A DNA stretch of 64,000 nucleotides from Ignavibacteriales bacterium (GTDB lineage: Bacteria; Bacteroidota; Ignavibacteria; Ignavibacteriales; Ignavibacteriaceae), in contig DPRR01000007.1 of NCBI GenBank assembly GCA_003538625.1, forward strand, positions 124,001 to 188,000. Reading direction: 5' to 3'. The notes under the pieces were generated by a model, which was given only the letters and a program-made list of their open reading frames with translations, was not told the DNA's origin and searched no databases. The first letter of the stretch is position 1. Each line of letters begins with the position of its first letter. The position numbers and the translations under genes are program-made. Shown piece after piece: positions 39,642 through 48,209 of this stretch.

Positions 39642-40895
39642 CTAATAACCTCTTTTTTCTCTGTCGCTTGTTGTTAATTCAAATATGGTATTAAACATCA
39701 ATTCATCTTTTATTTCAAAATCAATTTTTCTTCTGCCCATAACAATCTTTGCTGTTTCAATTGCTTTATTTACATCATAAACTGTTGATGAAGCATCTCC
39801 GCCCCAGGTAAAAGACGGAACATATTTTTCCGGAAACCCGGGTGCAAATATATTACAGGAAAATCCAACAACAGTGCCAGTGTTAAACATAGTATTTATT
39901 GCACTCTTGGAATGATCACCCATCATCAATCCAAGAAATTGTGATCCTGTTTCAATTTCTTTACTACTTAGTTTAATTTTTATTTTAGAATAATTGTTTT
40001 TCAGATCACTGTTATTTGTATCTGCACCAAGATTAACCCAGCTTCCGATGTATGCGTGCCCGATAAATCCGGCGTGTTGTTTATTCGAGTAATCCATAAA
40101 TATTGATTGTTCAACTTCACCGCCAATTTTACAAACTTTTCCAATCGAAACATTTTCATAAATAGTTGCAGCGCTTTTAATTTTTGATGCTTCGCCAATA
40201 AAACAAGGACCCTCAATTACTGCATTGGGATAAATGAACACCTCATCAGAAATAATTATTGGTCCGCTGGAAGCATCTAAAACAACACCCGGTTTTATTG
40301 TTACATTTTTTCCGATAAAAACATTTTGTTTGTTAACTATATTAATTGAAGAATCAATTTTATTGGTAAAATTAATTTTAGAACTGCCAGTCAGATAATT
40401 AAAATCTTCAGCAATTTGTTTTCCATTAATATTTATTAAGTCCCAAAGGTAGTTTGCACATTTAAGATCAAGTATTTTAACAGGCAGCCCGTTAAAATCT
40501 GTAACAGAAAAAAGATCTTTAAGATGATTTGTTTTGTGTTTTAAATTTTCACCGGAAAGATACGCAGCAATAACAGTCTCTTCATTAACAAGTACTTTGT
40601 CTTCTGCAGGAAGCAGAGGAAGAACCTGCGATAAATTCTGCGAAGCAATTAATCTTCCATTAATAAAAAGACACTCGGCGTCTTCTATTTTATTAACTAA
40701 ATAATTTGGGTTTTGATGCTGCACGATTTCCGTTAGATAAGGACGGCAGTGAAGTGAGACTTTTACATTGCCGTAACTGCGAATGATTTTTTCTTTTAAT
40801 GAATCAATACCGCATAACAAATCGTACACAGGACGGGAAAAAACCATGGGCTCAAAGTTTGAGTAGTTTATATCTTCAAAAATGCAGATTTGCAT
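39642..40895 (-). CDS. Alternative GlmU-family protein (TIGR03991-like)
   Basis: A 417-residue protein of the GlmU-related group common in Bacteroidota. The N-terminus ICIFEDINYSNFEPMVFSRPVYDLLCGIDSLKEKII follows that group's FxD...NF.P...TRP...L..G.. signature. The C-terminal two thirds form a left-handed beta-helix (VFIGKNVTIKPGVVLDASSGPIIISDEVFIYPNAVIEGPCFIGEASKIKSAATIYENVSIG; GHAYIGSWVNLGADTNNSDLKNNYSKIKI). The 'GSWVNLGADTNNSDLKNNY' block resembles the acetyl-CoA-binding NLGAGT segment. It may supply the acetyltransferase activity that the protein at 20063 appears to lack. First gene of the long run down to 32923 or further. Confidence 0.85.
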   Translation of the reverse strand: MQICIFEDINYSNFEPMVFSRPVYDLLCGIDSLKEKIIRSYGNVKVSLHCRPYLTEIVQHQNPNYLVNKIEDAECLFINGRLIASQNLSQVLPLLPAEDKVLVNEETVIAAYLSGENLKHKTNHLKDLFSVTDFNGLPVKILDLKCANYLWDLININGKQIAEDFNYLTGSSKINFTNKIDSSINIVNKQNVFIGKNVTIKPGVVLDASSGPIIISDEVFIYPNAVIEGPCFIGEASKIKSAATIYENVSIGKVCKIGGEVEQSIFMDYSNKQHAGFIGHAYIGSWVNLGADTNNSDLKNNYSKIKIKLSSKEIETGSQFLGLMMGDHSKSAINTMFNTGTVVGFSCNIFAPGFPEKYVPSFTWGGDASSTVYDVNKAIETAKIVMGRRKIDFEIKDELMFNTIFELTTSDREKRGY

Positions 40896-41065
40896 ATAGT
40901 TTTTTATCCTTTTTAAAAAATCACATCAGAATTTAACATTTTTTAAGGTAAGTTTCTCTAGGCGGATTCTAAAGTTGAAATCTTCAAAGCAGCATACTAA
41001 ATCTTACGAATAAGGTTCAAAAGCTAAATGGGGCATTGCGACTTTTTTTAGGACGAGTCACTTTT

Positions 41066-41119
41066 ACCTCACCCTTGTTTTTCCCTCTCCTTACCAAGGA
41101 GAGGGATTATGGGTGAGGT
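41066..41119. repeat. Nested palindromic repeat
   Basis: Outer arms ACCTCACCC (41066-41074) and GGGTGAGGT (41111-41119) enclose inner arms CCCTCTCCTT and AAGGAGAGGG: a two-storey hairpin of 54 bases. It resembles a palindromic element seen in many bacterial genomes. The rest of the 390-base gap (40896-41286) has no gene or further clear signal. Confidence 0.8.
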
Positions 41120-41286
41120 TTACATATCCAACTTAATCGTTGCCTGATGTTAATTGAGTTTGCTGTTATAATAATTTAGTTTTGCAGAAATAGTTTGATA
41201 AGGATCACTAAAAGCAGGTTATGTTAAATAGTTGATTGTTAGCGTTTCCTTATAGGTATTAGTTATATTGCTAATAAGAGGTTCAT

Positions 41287-41952
41287 TTGAAAATAATATT
41301 TTTTTTCTCTTTAATAGTAACCCTTTCTTTTCTAAACTGTACAGATACAGTTACTAATCCAAAAATTATCGTTCTCGATGTGGACAGTTCTTTTATTAAA
41401 CTTAATGTTGGGCAAGAATGGAAATATGTTGAATGGAGAAAGTATTATTATGAAGAACCTTTCTTTACTGGGGATACTATCTCTATCAAAATTATCTCTA
41501 AATCGCCAGGCTTAGTAACTTTTTTTGAAAAAAAGTTGAACGTAGATTCAATTACGATTCATGATACTGCAACGGTTTTTCTTCAGATTGAAGACTCTAT
41601 TCTTCAGCTGAGTAAACCGAATAGTTCGGATGTTTTTGGCTTTCTTAACCATTTTAAAGGGTTTTTAACTTTGAAAAAAATTGATTCTAACTTAGTAACA
41701 ATTAATTTAGATACTACCTTGTATTTAATCAGAGAACAGACTAGAAAAGGTCATTTTATCGGTCATACAAATCTCCTTGAAATATTTTCAAATACATTTA
41801 CGGATGTTACTGTCTATTATTGTGCGACCCCTGAAATTGCTGATGATTTTGGGAGTTTGACTTTTATTAATCCAAAACAAGGAATAATATCATCTATCTA
41901 TTTTGGGGGATTTAGTTTAACGGAAAGTTATGGTTATAATTTAATAAAATAG
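41287..41952 (+). CDS. Predicted lipoprotein of unknown function
   Basis: 221 residues with a lipoprotein signal (MKIIFFFSLIVTLSFLNC, lipobox SFLN-C) followed by TDTVTNP, a common linker in Bacteroidota lipoproteins. The mature part is mainly beta (IKLNVGQEWKYVEWRKYYYEEPFFTGDTISIKIISKSPGLVTFFEKKL). 'VGQEWKY' openings are common in these exported proteins, but I know no named function. The start is TTG with AGAGG 5 bases upstream. It stands alone between repeat-rich gaps, and its base composition is ordinary. Confidence 0.72.
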   Translation: MKIIFFFSLIVTLSFLNCTDTVTNPKIIVLDVDSSFIKLNVGQEWKYVEWRKYYYEEPFFTGDTISIKIISKSPGLVTFFEKKLNVDSITIHDTATVFLQIEDSILQLSKPNSSDVFGFLNHFKGFLTLKKIDSNLVTINLDTTLYLIREQTRKGHFIGHTNLLEIFSNTFTDVTVYYCATPEIADDFGSLTFINPKQGIISSIYFGGFSLTESYGYNLIK

Positions 41953-42017
41953 TACATATTTAATGTTTATTAGTAATTAGATTTCATCCAAAATAAAAAC
42001 GCAATATAGCATCTTTA

Positions 42018-42067
42018 ATCCGCCACAGGCGGACAGGTAAGTACAAAGTCCCCGACGAGACGGGGCA
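42018..42067. repeat. Pair of GC-rich mini-hairpins
   Basis: TCCGCC-aca-GGCGGA and, 25 bases later, CCCCG-acgaga-CGGGG, each followed by a CAGG-type tail (GGACAGG, GGCAGGC) also found in the mini-palindromes at 3840 and 50103. They stand out as GC-rich in AT-rich DNA. The rest of the gap 41953-42305 holds the RND relic at 42149. Confidence 0.6.
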
Positions 42068-42148
42068 GGCAAGAGGATATAAAAATATTGTTTAATCCGT
42101 TCCTACGGATTGCTAACTAAGTTCTTTGATTGGTGGCAGCGGAATTAA

Positions 42149-42200
42149 ATCACTACGCTACATAACTAACAGCAGCAGTTTTTCTTGAGAAGAACGAATG
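42149..42200 (-). pseudogene. Relic of an RND-transporter 3' end
   Basis: On the minus strand this reads HSFFSRKTAAVSYVA-stop. The intact RND permease downstream ends YSFFSRKTAAVSNVTE-stop (42908-42960). About 42 of 52 bases agree. Two of the differences are synonymous (TCA/TCG, GCA/GCT), as expected if both once coded for protein. The copy lacks everything upstream, so it is a remnant. The Phd/ParE module lies between relic and intact gene. Confidence 0.7.
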
Positions 42201-42305
42201 GCAAATAATGAAAATCAAATTTAATTGGGACTTAAATATTGAATAATTAATGATTTGACTAATCGAAAGCAGAAGACTAAATTTGGTCTAAAAAAGGACT
42301 GAGAT

Positions 42306-42584
42306 ATGAAATTGAGTGAATCAGTAAAATCAATCAGTTATCTTAAGGCAAATGCGGCTAATTTAATTGAGGAAATTAACAAGGACCAAAAGACTTTTGT
42401 AATTACCCAGAATGGAGAGGCAAAAGTTGTTGTACAGGATATAAAAGTTTATGAAAAGGCGCAGGAAACAATGGCTATGCTTAAGCTGATTGCAATGACA
42501 CGTGATAAGAGCAAATCGGCGAAAGGAATAAAAGAAACTTTTTCTGATCTTCGTAGTGAATTAAAAGCCAACCAGCAACTATGA
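42306..42584 (+). CDS. Phd/YefM-type antitoxin
   Basis: A 92-residue protein of the Phd/YefM family: SVKSISYLKANAANLIEEINKDQKTFVITQNGEAKVVVQDIKVYEKAQETMAML is its dimerising DNA-binding part, and the C-terminal third (KSAKGIKETFSDLRSELKANQ) is the flexible stretch that wraps the toxin. The stop overlaps the toxin start as ATGA. It would repress the shared promoter upstream in the 353-base gap, where I see no clear operator. Confidence 0.9.
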   Translation: MKLSESVKSISYLKANAANLIEEINKDQKTFVITQNGEAKVVVQDIKVYEKAQETMAMLKLIAMTRDKSKSAKGIKETFSDLRSELKANQQL

Positions 42585-42904
42585 AGTACAAAGTTGTTTT
42601 TGATCCTTTAGCAAAACTGGATCTTAAGGAAATCTTCTTGTACGTTGCGGTAAATGATAATATTCAATCTGCCAACAAACTTTTGGATGCTATAGAAGAA
42701 ACCTGTTACAAGTTAGAAAAGTATCCTGATAGAGGACACATTCCGCCCGAATTGAAAACCACAGGAATAAAAAGTTATTTAGAAATTCATTATAAACCTT
42801 ATCGTATCATTTATGAAATTGAAAATAATTTAGTTTATGTTCATTCCGTAATTGATGGACGAAGAAACATACAAGAAATTCTTAGTAACAGATTTTTAAG
42901 ATAA
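42581..42904 (+). CDS. RelE/ParE-family toxin
   Basis: 107 residues: KVVFDPLAKLDLKEIFLYVAVNDNIQSANKLLDAIEETCYKLEKYPDRGHIPPELKTTGIKSYLEIHYKPYRIIYEIENNLVYVHSVIDGRRNIQEIL. The PYRIIYEI strand, the Arg-rich end (DGRRN) and the helix-rich front match ParE/RelE toxins fused to no other domain. It is convergent with the RND permease, 4 bases apart, and coupled to the Phd-type antitoxin. Gyrase or ribosome targeting cannot be told from sequence alone. Confidence 0.9.
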   Translation: MKYKVVFDPLAKLDLKEIFLYVAVNDNIQSANKLLDAIEETCYKLEKYPDRGHIPPELKTTGIKSYLEIHYKPYRIIYEIENNLVYVHSVIDGRRNIQEILSNRFLR

Positions 42905-42908
42905 CCCA

Positions 42909-45900
42909 TCACTCAGTTACATTACTAACAGCTGCAGTTTTTCTTGAGAAGAATGAATAGATAGCGGGAACAATAAATAATGTTAGAAAAGTAGAAAGAA
43001 TCAATCCTCCAACAACAGCAATACCCATGGATACTCTGCTTTCAGAACCTGCGCCTAGTGCCAAGGCAATCGGTAAAATTCCAAGCACGGTAGAAAGACT
43101 TGTCATAAGAATCGGGCGCAATCTTGATGAGGCAGCACTTATAACTGCTTCATCCTTTGTTAAGCCGGCGGCTTTTCTCTGGTTAGCAAATTCAACAATC
43201 AATATTCCGTTTTTAGTTACTAACCCAATCAGCATTATAATTCCGATTTGGCTAAAAATGTTTAGTGTTTGATTAAAGTACCAGAGGGAAAATAGTGCAC
43301 CTGCAAGTGCAAGCGGAACCGTAAATAAAATAATAAACGGATCACGAAAACTTTCAAACTGAGCCGCAAGAACTAAATAGATTAATCCCAACGCCAGCAT
43401 AAATGCAAACAAAAGGCTTGAAGAACTTTCTTTAAAATCTTTTGACGGTCCATCTAACGCAGTTGCAAATTTTTCATCCAAGACTTTGGCGGCTATTTCA
43501 TCCATCACATCAATACCTTCTCCAAGGGAAACACCCGGAGCCAATCCTGCAGAAACTGTTGCAGATACATAACGGTTAAATCTGTATAATTGAGGCGGTG
43601 CGCTTTGTTCAGAAACAAAGACAACGTTATCTAACTGAATTAATTCACCTTTATTATTTTTTACATACGTGGATTTAAGATCAATCGGGGCATCCCTGTT
43701 AGCTCTTGAAAACTGTCCGATAACCTGATATTGTTTGCCGTCTTTTATAAAGTATCCAAATCTTTGTCCGCTAAACGCCGATTGAATTGTTTGTGCAATA
43801 TCTATAGTGGAAACTCCAAGCGCCTGTGCTTTTTGTTTATCAATCGAAAGTTTTAATTCCGGTTTGTTAAACTTCAGGTTTACATCAACAACTGTAAAAG
43901 CGGAATATTTTCTGGTTTCATCAACAAACTTAGGAAGATATTCCTGAAGCATTTGAAAGTTTGGAGCCTGCAATACAAATTGAACCGGCAATCCACCGCG
44001 TCTTCCGCCGCCGATAGTTTGCTGCTGTGTTATAAAAGTTCTTGCCCCGCTTAATGAATTAATTAATGGAGTAATATCATCGGCTATCTGCTGCTGAGAT
44101 CTTTTTCTAAGGGAGGGATCTTTTAAAATTAAATTTATAAATCCGGAATTAACCGAACTTGAGGCACCAAATCCCGGTGAGGTAACAGAAATTATTCCTT
44201 CTTTTTCCGGCACTTTTTCATTAAGGATATTAACTGCTTCGTCAAGATACCTATCCATATATTCAAAGGTTGCGCCTTCTGTTGCTACTGCAGTAATTGA
44301 TAGACGACTTCTATCTTCCAGCGGGGCAAGTTCTGATGGAACAATTTTGAATAGAATATATATTAAAAGTATTGCAGCAAAAGTTACGGGCAATGCCAAC
44401 CAGCGGTGTCTAACAAAATATTTTAACTGCCTCTGATATGTTTCATTTAATTTAATAAAGAACGGTTCGGTTAAATTGTAAAAACTGTTATGTTTTTCTC
44501 TTCGTTTAAGAATTTTAGTACTTAGCATTGGTGTTAATGTAAGGGCAACAAATGCAGAAATTATAACTGCGCCGGCGACCACAATTCCAAACTCTCTGAA
44601 TAATCTTCCTGTTAATCCCTGCAAAAAGATAACGGGCATAAAAACTGCAGCAAGAGCTACTGTTGTTGATATTACTGCAAAAAATATTTCGGCTGAACCT
44701 TTTTTGCCTGCTTCAACCGGATCCATTTTATTTTCAATTTTAGCATAGATGTTTTCAAGAACTATAATTGCATCATCCACAACCATTCCTATTGCAAGCA
44801 CAATGCCTAACAGCGTAAGCACATTAATAGAAAAATTAGCAATGTACATAATAAAGAACGCACCAATAAGCGATATAGGAATTACAATTATTGGAATAAG
44901 TGTAGTTCTCCAATCACGCAGAAATAAAAATATAATTAGCACAACCAAACCAAATGCAACCAGTATTGTCTGCTCTACTTCTTTTATAGATTCGCGAATA
45001 TAAGTTGTAACGTCAAAACCAATACCTGTATTAATATCTGCGGGAAGAGTTTTTTTTAACTGATCCAATCTTTTATAAAATTCATCAGCGATGGCGATAT
45101 TGTTTGCTCCTGCCTGAGCAATCAGCACCACACCAACCATGGGAATTCCATCACGCTTTAAAATAGTACGTTCGTTTTCAGCACCAAGCTGCGCCCGGCC
45201 AACATCTCTAAACCTTACAATGCTGCCTTCGGATTCTTTAATAATAAGATTATTAAATTCTTCTTCTGTCTGAAGTCTGCCGATTGTTCTAATGGAAAGT
45301 TCTGTATTATCACCTTCAATTCTTCCGGATGGAAGTTCAACATTTTCACGGGTAAGAGCGTTTCTAACATCAACAGGAGATAACTGAAATGCAGCCAGTT
45401 TAGCGGGATCCATCCAGAGGCGCATTGCATATTTTTTTTCTCCCCAAATCTGTACGCTGCTTACTCCCGCAATTGTCTGAAATCTTTCTTTAAAAACGTT
45501 GTTAGCAATTTCAGTAAGTTCAAGAAGATTTCTTGTATCGCTTTGAACATTTAAAAAAACAATAGGGGTAGCATCTGCATCCGCTTTGGCAACTATTGGA
45601 ATATCAATATCGGGCGGTAAATTTGAAAGCGAACGTGAAACTCTATCGCGTACATCGTTTGTTGCAGCTTCAAGATCAACATCAATATCAAACTCCACTG
45701 TAATTGTGCTTCTGCCATCGCGGCTTACCGAGGTAAGAGATTTGATTCCTGCAATACCATTAATAGATTCCTCAAGCGGTTCTGTAATCTGGCTTTCAAT
45801 AACATCTGCATTAGCCCCAACATAATTTGTTGATACAGTAATAATTGGAGGATCTACGGAGGGAAATTCTCTTACTCCTAAATAAGTGTAACCTAAAATT

Positions 45901-45974
45901 CCAAACACAACAATTACAATTGACATTACAATTGCAAGGACCGGTCTTTGAATACTTAACGATGATAAACTCAT
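42909..45974 (-). CDS. RND multidrug efflux permease (AcrB/HAE1 family)
   Basis: A 1021-residue inner-membrane proton antiporter that pumps drugs or other amphiphiles out through a tripartite complex. Twelve helices, two large periplasmic loops, and the proton-relay Asp pair in VVDDAIIVLENIY of helix 4 are visible. FREFGIVVAGAVIISAFVALTLTPMLS and GIIMLIGLVTKNGILIVEFANQ are family motifs. It follows the adaptor gene by 14 bases and has no outer-membrane TolC-type gene or regulator beside it. So the exit duct must come from elsewhere. Its 3' end is duplicated as a relic at 42149. Confidence 0.96.
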   Translation of the reverse strand: MSLSSLSIQRPVLAIVMSIVIVVFGILGYTYLGVREFPSVDPPIITVSTNYVGANADVIESQITEPLEESINGIAGIKSLTSVSRDGRSTITVEFDIDVDLEAATNDVRDRVSRSLSNLPPDIDIPIVAKADADATPIVFLNVQSDTRNLLELTEIANNVFKERFQTIAGVSSVQIWGEKKYAMRLWMDPAKLAAFQLSPVDVRNALTRENVELPSGRIEGDNTELSIRTIGRLQTEEEFNNLIIKESEGSIVRFRDVGRAQLGAENERTILKRDGIPMVGVVLIAQAGANNIAIADEFYKRLDQLKKTLPADINTGIGFDVTTYIRESIKEVEQTILVAFGLVVLIIFLFLRDWRTTLIPIIVIPISLIGAFFIMYIANFSINVLTLLGIVLAIGMVVDDAIIVLENIYAKIENKMDPVEAGKKGSAEIFFAVISTTVALAAVFMPVIFLQGLTGRLFREFGIVVAGAVIISAFVALTLTPMLSTKILKRREKHNSFYNLTEPFFIKLNETYQRQLKYFVRHRWLALPVTFAAILLIYILFKIVPSELAPLEDRSRLSITAVATEGATFEYMDRYLDEAVNILNEKVPEKEGIISVTSPGFGASSSVNSGFINLILKDPSLRKRSQQQIADDITPLINSLSGARTFITQQQTIGGGRRGGLPVQFVLQAPNFQMLQEYLPKFVDETRKYSAFTVVDVNLKFNKPELKLSIDKQKAQALGVSTIDIAQTIQSAFSGQRFGYFIKDGKQYQVIGQFSRANRDAPIDLKSTYVKNNKGELIQLDNVVFVSEQSAPPQLYRFNRYVSATVSAGLAPGVSLGEGIDVMDEIAAKVLDEKFATALDGPSKDFKESSSSLLFAFMLALGLIYLVLAAQFESFRDPFIILFTVPLALAGALFSLWYFNQTLNIFSQIGIIMLIGLVTKNGILIVEFANQRKAAGLTKDEAVISAASSRLRPILMTSLSTVLGILPIALALGAGSESRVSMGIAVVGGLILSTFLTLFIVPAIYSFFSRKTAAVSNVTE

Positions 45975-45988
45975 TTAGGGATTCACAA

Positions 45989-47059
45989 CTAATTAATTTC
46001 TGAAATTTTAACTTTGGAGTTTGGTCTGATTTGTAAAATACCTGAAGTGATAACTGTATCACCATTACTTAAACCAGAGGTTATTTGTACACGTGTGGCT
46101 TCTCTAATCCCGACTTCAACTTTTTGCGGAACAGAAACCCCGTTTTTATAAAGATATACACTTTGTCCCTTTAATTCGGGAACTATTGCAACAGACGGAA
46201 TTAAAATTGCATCATTAATTTGTTTTAAATTTAACTCAACTTCTGCAAAGGCACCGGGCACCAATTCTTTATAAGATGAACTGCAAATAGCTCTGATCTT
46301 CAGAGTTCTTGTGCCGGGATCAATTTTGGGATCGATTGCATAAACTTTTGCTTTATATAACTTAGTACTGCCGCTAATTTTAAATTCAAGTTCATCGCCA
46401 TTTTTTACAGAGGCAGAATATCTTTCCGGTATTGAAAAATCTACTTTTAGATTGTTAAAGTTTTGTAACCTTGCCATTACAGTAGAAGTTGTTACATAAC
46501 TTCCTTCGCTTACAGATCTTAACCCAACTATTCCGCTGAATGGTGCTCTTATTTCTGTTTTATCAATTTGCGCTTTTATCAAATCAAAATCAGCCTGATT
46601 AACATTTAGCTCACCAAGTGTATTATCGTAATCTTCCTGACTAATCAAATTGCCATCACGCAATTGTTTTTGCCTGGCTTCCTTTTCTGCGGATAGTTTA
46701 ACTTTTGATTCTGCTCTGCGTAACTGTGCCTGTAAATCTGCATCGTTTATTTTAACAAGAAGATCACCTTTATTTACAAACGATCCTTCTTTAAACAATA
46801 TTTTGGTAATCTTTCCGGATACTTCACTTCTTAATTCAACCTCTTCATTAGCAAGAACACTTCCCGTAGTAAAAACACTATTACTCAATGTTTCCAAAGA
46901 TGTAATGTGGGCTTTTACCGGTACAACCATATCGGGTCTGCCTCCGGGCATTGTACTGTTTCCGCTTTTAGAAGATGATAATAATTTTGGGAGTAATGCA
47001 ATTGCAAGTACAACTATAATTATTACGGCGATAAGTATTTGTTTCAATTTTTTATTCAT
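45989..47059 (-). CDS. RND efflux periplasmic adaptor (membrane fusion protein)
   Basis: 356 residues. An N-terminal anchor (QILIAVIIIVVLAIALLPKLL) precedes the MacA/AcrA layout: beta-barrel and lipoyl half (LANEEVELRSEVSGKITKILFKEGSFVNKGDLLVKIND), a short helical hairpin (ADLQAQLRRAESKVKLSAEKEARQKQLRDGNLISQEDYDNTLGELNV), the second lipoyl half (TEIRAPFSGIVGLRSVSEGSYV), then barrel and membrane-proximal domains. The hairpin is short, so the adaptor is of the compact type. It joins the permease encoded 14 bases downstream to an outer-membrane channel that is not in the window. Confidence 0.95.
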   Translation of the reverse strand: MNKKLKQILIAVIIIVVLAIALLPKLLSSSKSGNSTMPGGRPDMVVPVKAHITSLETLSNSVFTTGSVLANEEVELRSEVSGKITKILFKEGSFVNKGDLLVKINDADLQAQLRRAESKVKLSAEKEARQKQLRDGNLISQEDYDNTLGELNVNQADFDLIKAQIDKTEIRAPFSGIVGLRSVSEGSYVTTSTVMARLQNFNNLKVDFSIPERYSASVKNGDELEFKISGSTKLYKAKVYAIDPKIDPGTRTLKIRAICSSSYKELVPGAFAEVELNLKQINDAILIPSVAIVPELKGQSVYLYKNGVSVPQKVEVGIREATRVQITSGLSNGDTVITSGILQIRPNSKVKISEIN

Positions 47060-47110
47060 ATAATGATATAATAACCTACATAAATTGAAAGTTTCTCAAA
47101 AGTCAAAAAT

Positions 47111-47135
47111 AAAAAAGCCCCGATAGATCGAGGCT
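47111..47135 (-). terminator. Rho-independent terminator after rpmE2
   Basis: Read on the minus strand: AGCCtCGAT-ct-ATCGgGGCT then six T. It is a stem of about 8-9 pairs with one mismatch, about 28 bases past the stop of the L31 gene. Confidence 0.8.
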
Positions 47136-47162
47136 AATTAAACTTAAATTCTCCAAAAAATA

Positions 47163-47411
47163 TTATTGTTTTTTGCTGTATTTTTTGTTGAATTTTTCAA
47201 CTCTACCTGCTGTATCAAGCAGTTTCTGTTTTCCTGTAAAGAAAGGATGGGAACCGCTTGAGATTTCCAACTTAACTAGAGGATAAGTATTTCCATCTGT
47301 CCATTTAATCGTATCGGTAGTTCTAATAGTTGAGCGTGTTAAAATTGCAAAATCACAAGATGCATCCTGAAATACAACTGGTTTATATTCTGGGTGAATT
47401 CCTTTTTTCAT
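47163..47411 (-). CDS. rpmE2: 50S ribosomal protein L31 type B
   Basis: 82 residues: MKKGIHPEYKPVVFQDASCDFAILTRSTIRTTDTIKW, then ISSGSHPFFTGKQKLLDTAGRVEKFNKKY. This is the type B form, which lacks the CxxC zinc ligands of type A and in many bacteria replaces it under zinc shortage. The ATG at 47409-47411 is chosen because AGGA lies 5 bases before it and the family starts with MKKGIHPEY; a 23-residue upstream extension of the frame is unlikely. No type A gene is in the window, so this may be the only form. Confidence 0.95.
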   Translation of the reverse strand: MKKGIHPEYKPVVFQDASCDFAILTRSTIRTTDTIKWTDGNTYPLVKLEISSGSHPFFTGKQKLLDTAGRVEKFNKKYSKKQ

Positions 47412-47488
47412 AAAAGTCCTAAATAATGGTTTTTTTAAAATCGTGGCTGTAAATATAGGCGTTTTAGCATTATTATCCAATATAACTT

Positions 47489-48199
47489 TTAGCGTGATTT
47501 TCTTTCCTTTTCGTCTGTTTTAGCACTTTTTTCTGATTGAACTTTCATTTTTAATTCCTGAACTTCTTTTTTTTCTTCGCTGGAAAGGTTTCTTTGCATA
47601 AAGTTTAGATTATCCTTGCTGATTTCTGATGAAGATGTAGTTACCGGTGCGGGTGCAGCGCCTCCGCTTAAATTACCGGTTTCTATTCTAAAACTATCTG
47701 AATTTGATTTATCTGCAGTCAACTCATCTGCAATCGATTTTTCCAATCCCAATGGTTTGTTTTCTGATTGATTTTCTACTGCTTCAGTTGGTTGCGAGTA
47801 AGTTTCAAATTCCTTTGTTTCTATCATTTCTTCTTCACGAGTACTAGTTTCTTTTTTTACTCTCTTATTTCCTTTTTGCGGCGGTACGGGAATTTCTTCT
47901 ATTGATTGAACAACTACTAAATCTTCACGCAATCTTGGTGCAATGTTAAGAGGGTCTTCCATCACTTCCGAATTAATATCAACAACAAAAAAGATTATTG
48001 CTGCTGATGCAATTGCTATTGCAGCAGGTGCTAATTTTCCCGGAGTCAGCAGTTTATTCCAGAAACTTTCTTTCTTTTCATATCCGGAGGAATTTATTTT
48101 TCTTAAAAGTTCTGTTTCAAAATTTTTAGGCGCATCAACTTTAGGAAGATTTTTTAAATCATCCAGTATTTTTTTATATGTTTTTTCTTCGTCATTCAT
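47489..48199 (-). CDS. Membrane-anchored anti-sigma-like protein
   Basis: About 236 residues. A cytoplasmic N-terminal helix region (YKKILDDLKNLPKVDAPKNFETELLRKINSS) is followed by one membrane helix (LAPAAIAIASAAIIFFVV) and a low-complexity, charged outer part (Glu/Lys/Ser-rich). This layout, directly after an ECF sigma gene, is that of anti-sigma factors, although the zinc motif HxxxCxxC is absent. I chose the ATG at 48197-48199, which has TAAGG 8 bases upstream; an earlier ATG at 48217 overlaps the sigma gene end. Function is inferred from position and layout only. Confidence 0.65.
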   Translation of the reverse strand: MNDEEKTYKKILDDLKNLPKVDAPKNFETELLRKINSSGYEKKESFWNKLLTPGKLAPAAIAIASAAIIFFVVDINSEVMEDPLNIAPRLREDLVVVQSIEEIPVPPQKGNKRVKKETSTREEEMIETKEFETYSQPTEAVENQSENKPLGLEKSIADELTADKSNSDSFRIETGNLSGGAAPAPVTTSSSEISKDNLNFMQRNLSSEEKKEVQELKMKVQSEKSAKTDEKERKSR

Positions 48200-48209
48200 T
48201 TCATTAACC

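Noticed and set aside
41953..42305. Gap before the Phd/ParE genes as an insertion-sequence remnant
   Set aside because: No transposase fragment or terminal inverted repeats; the recognisable parts are mini-hairpins and the RND relic.
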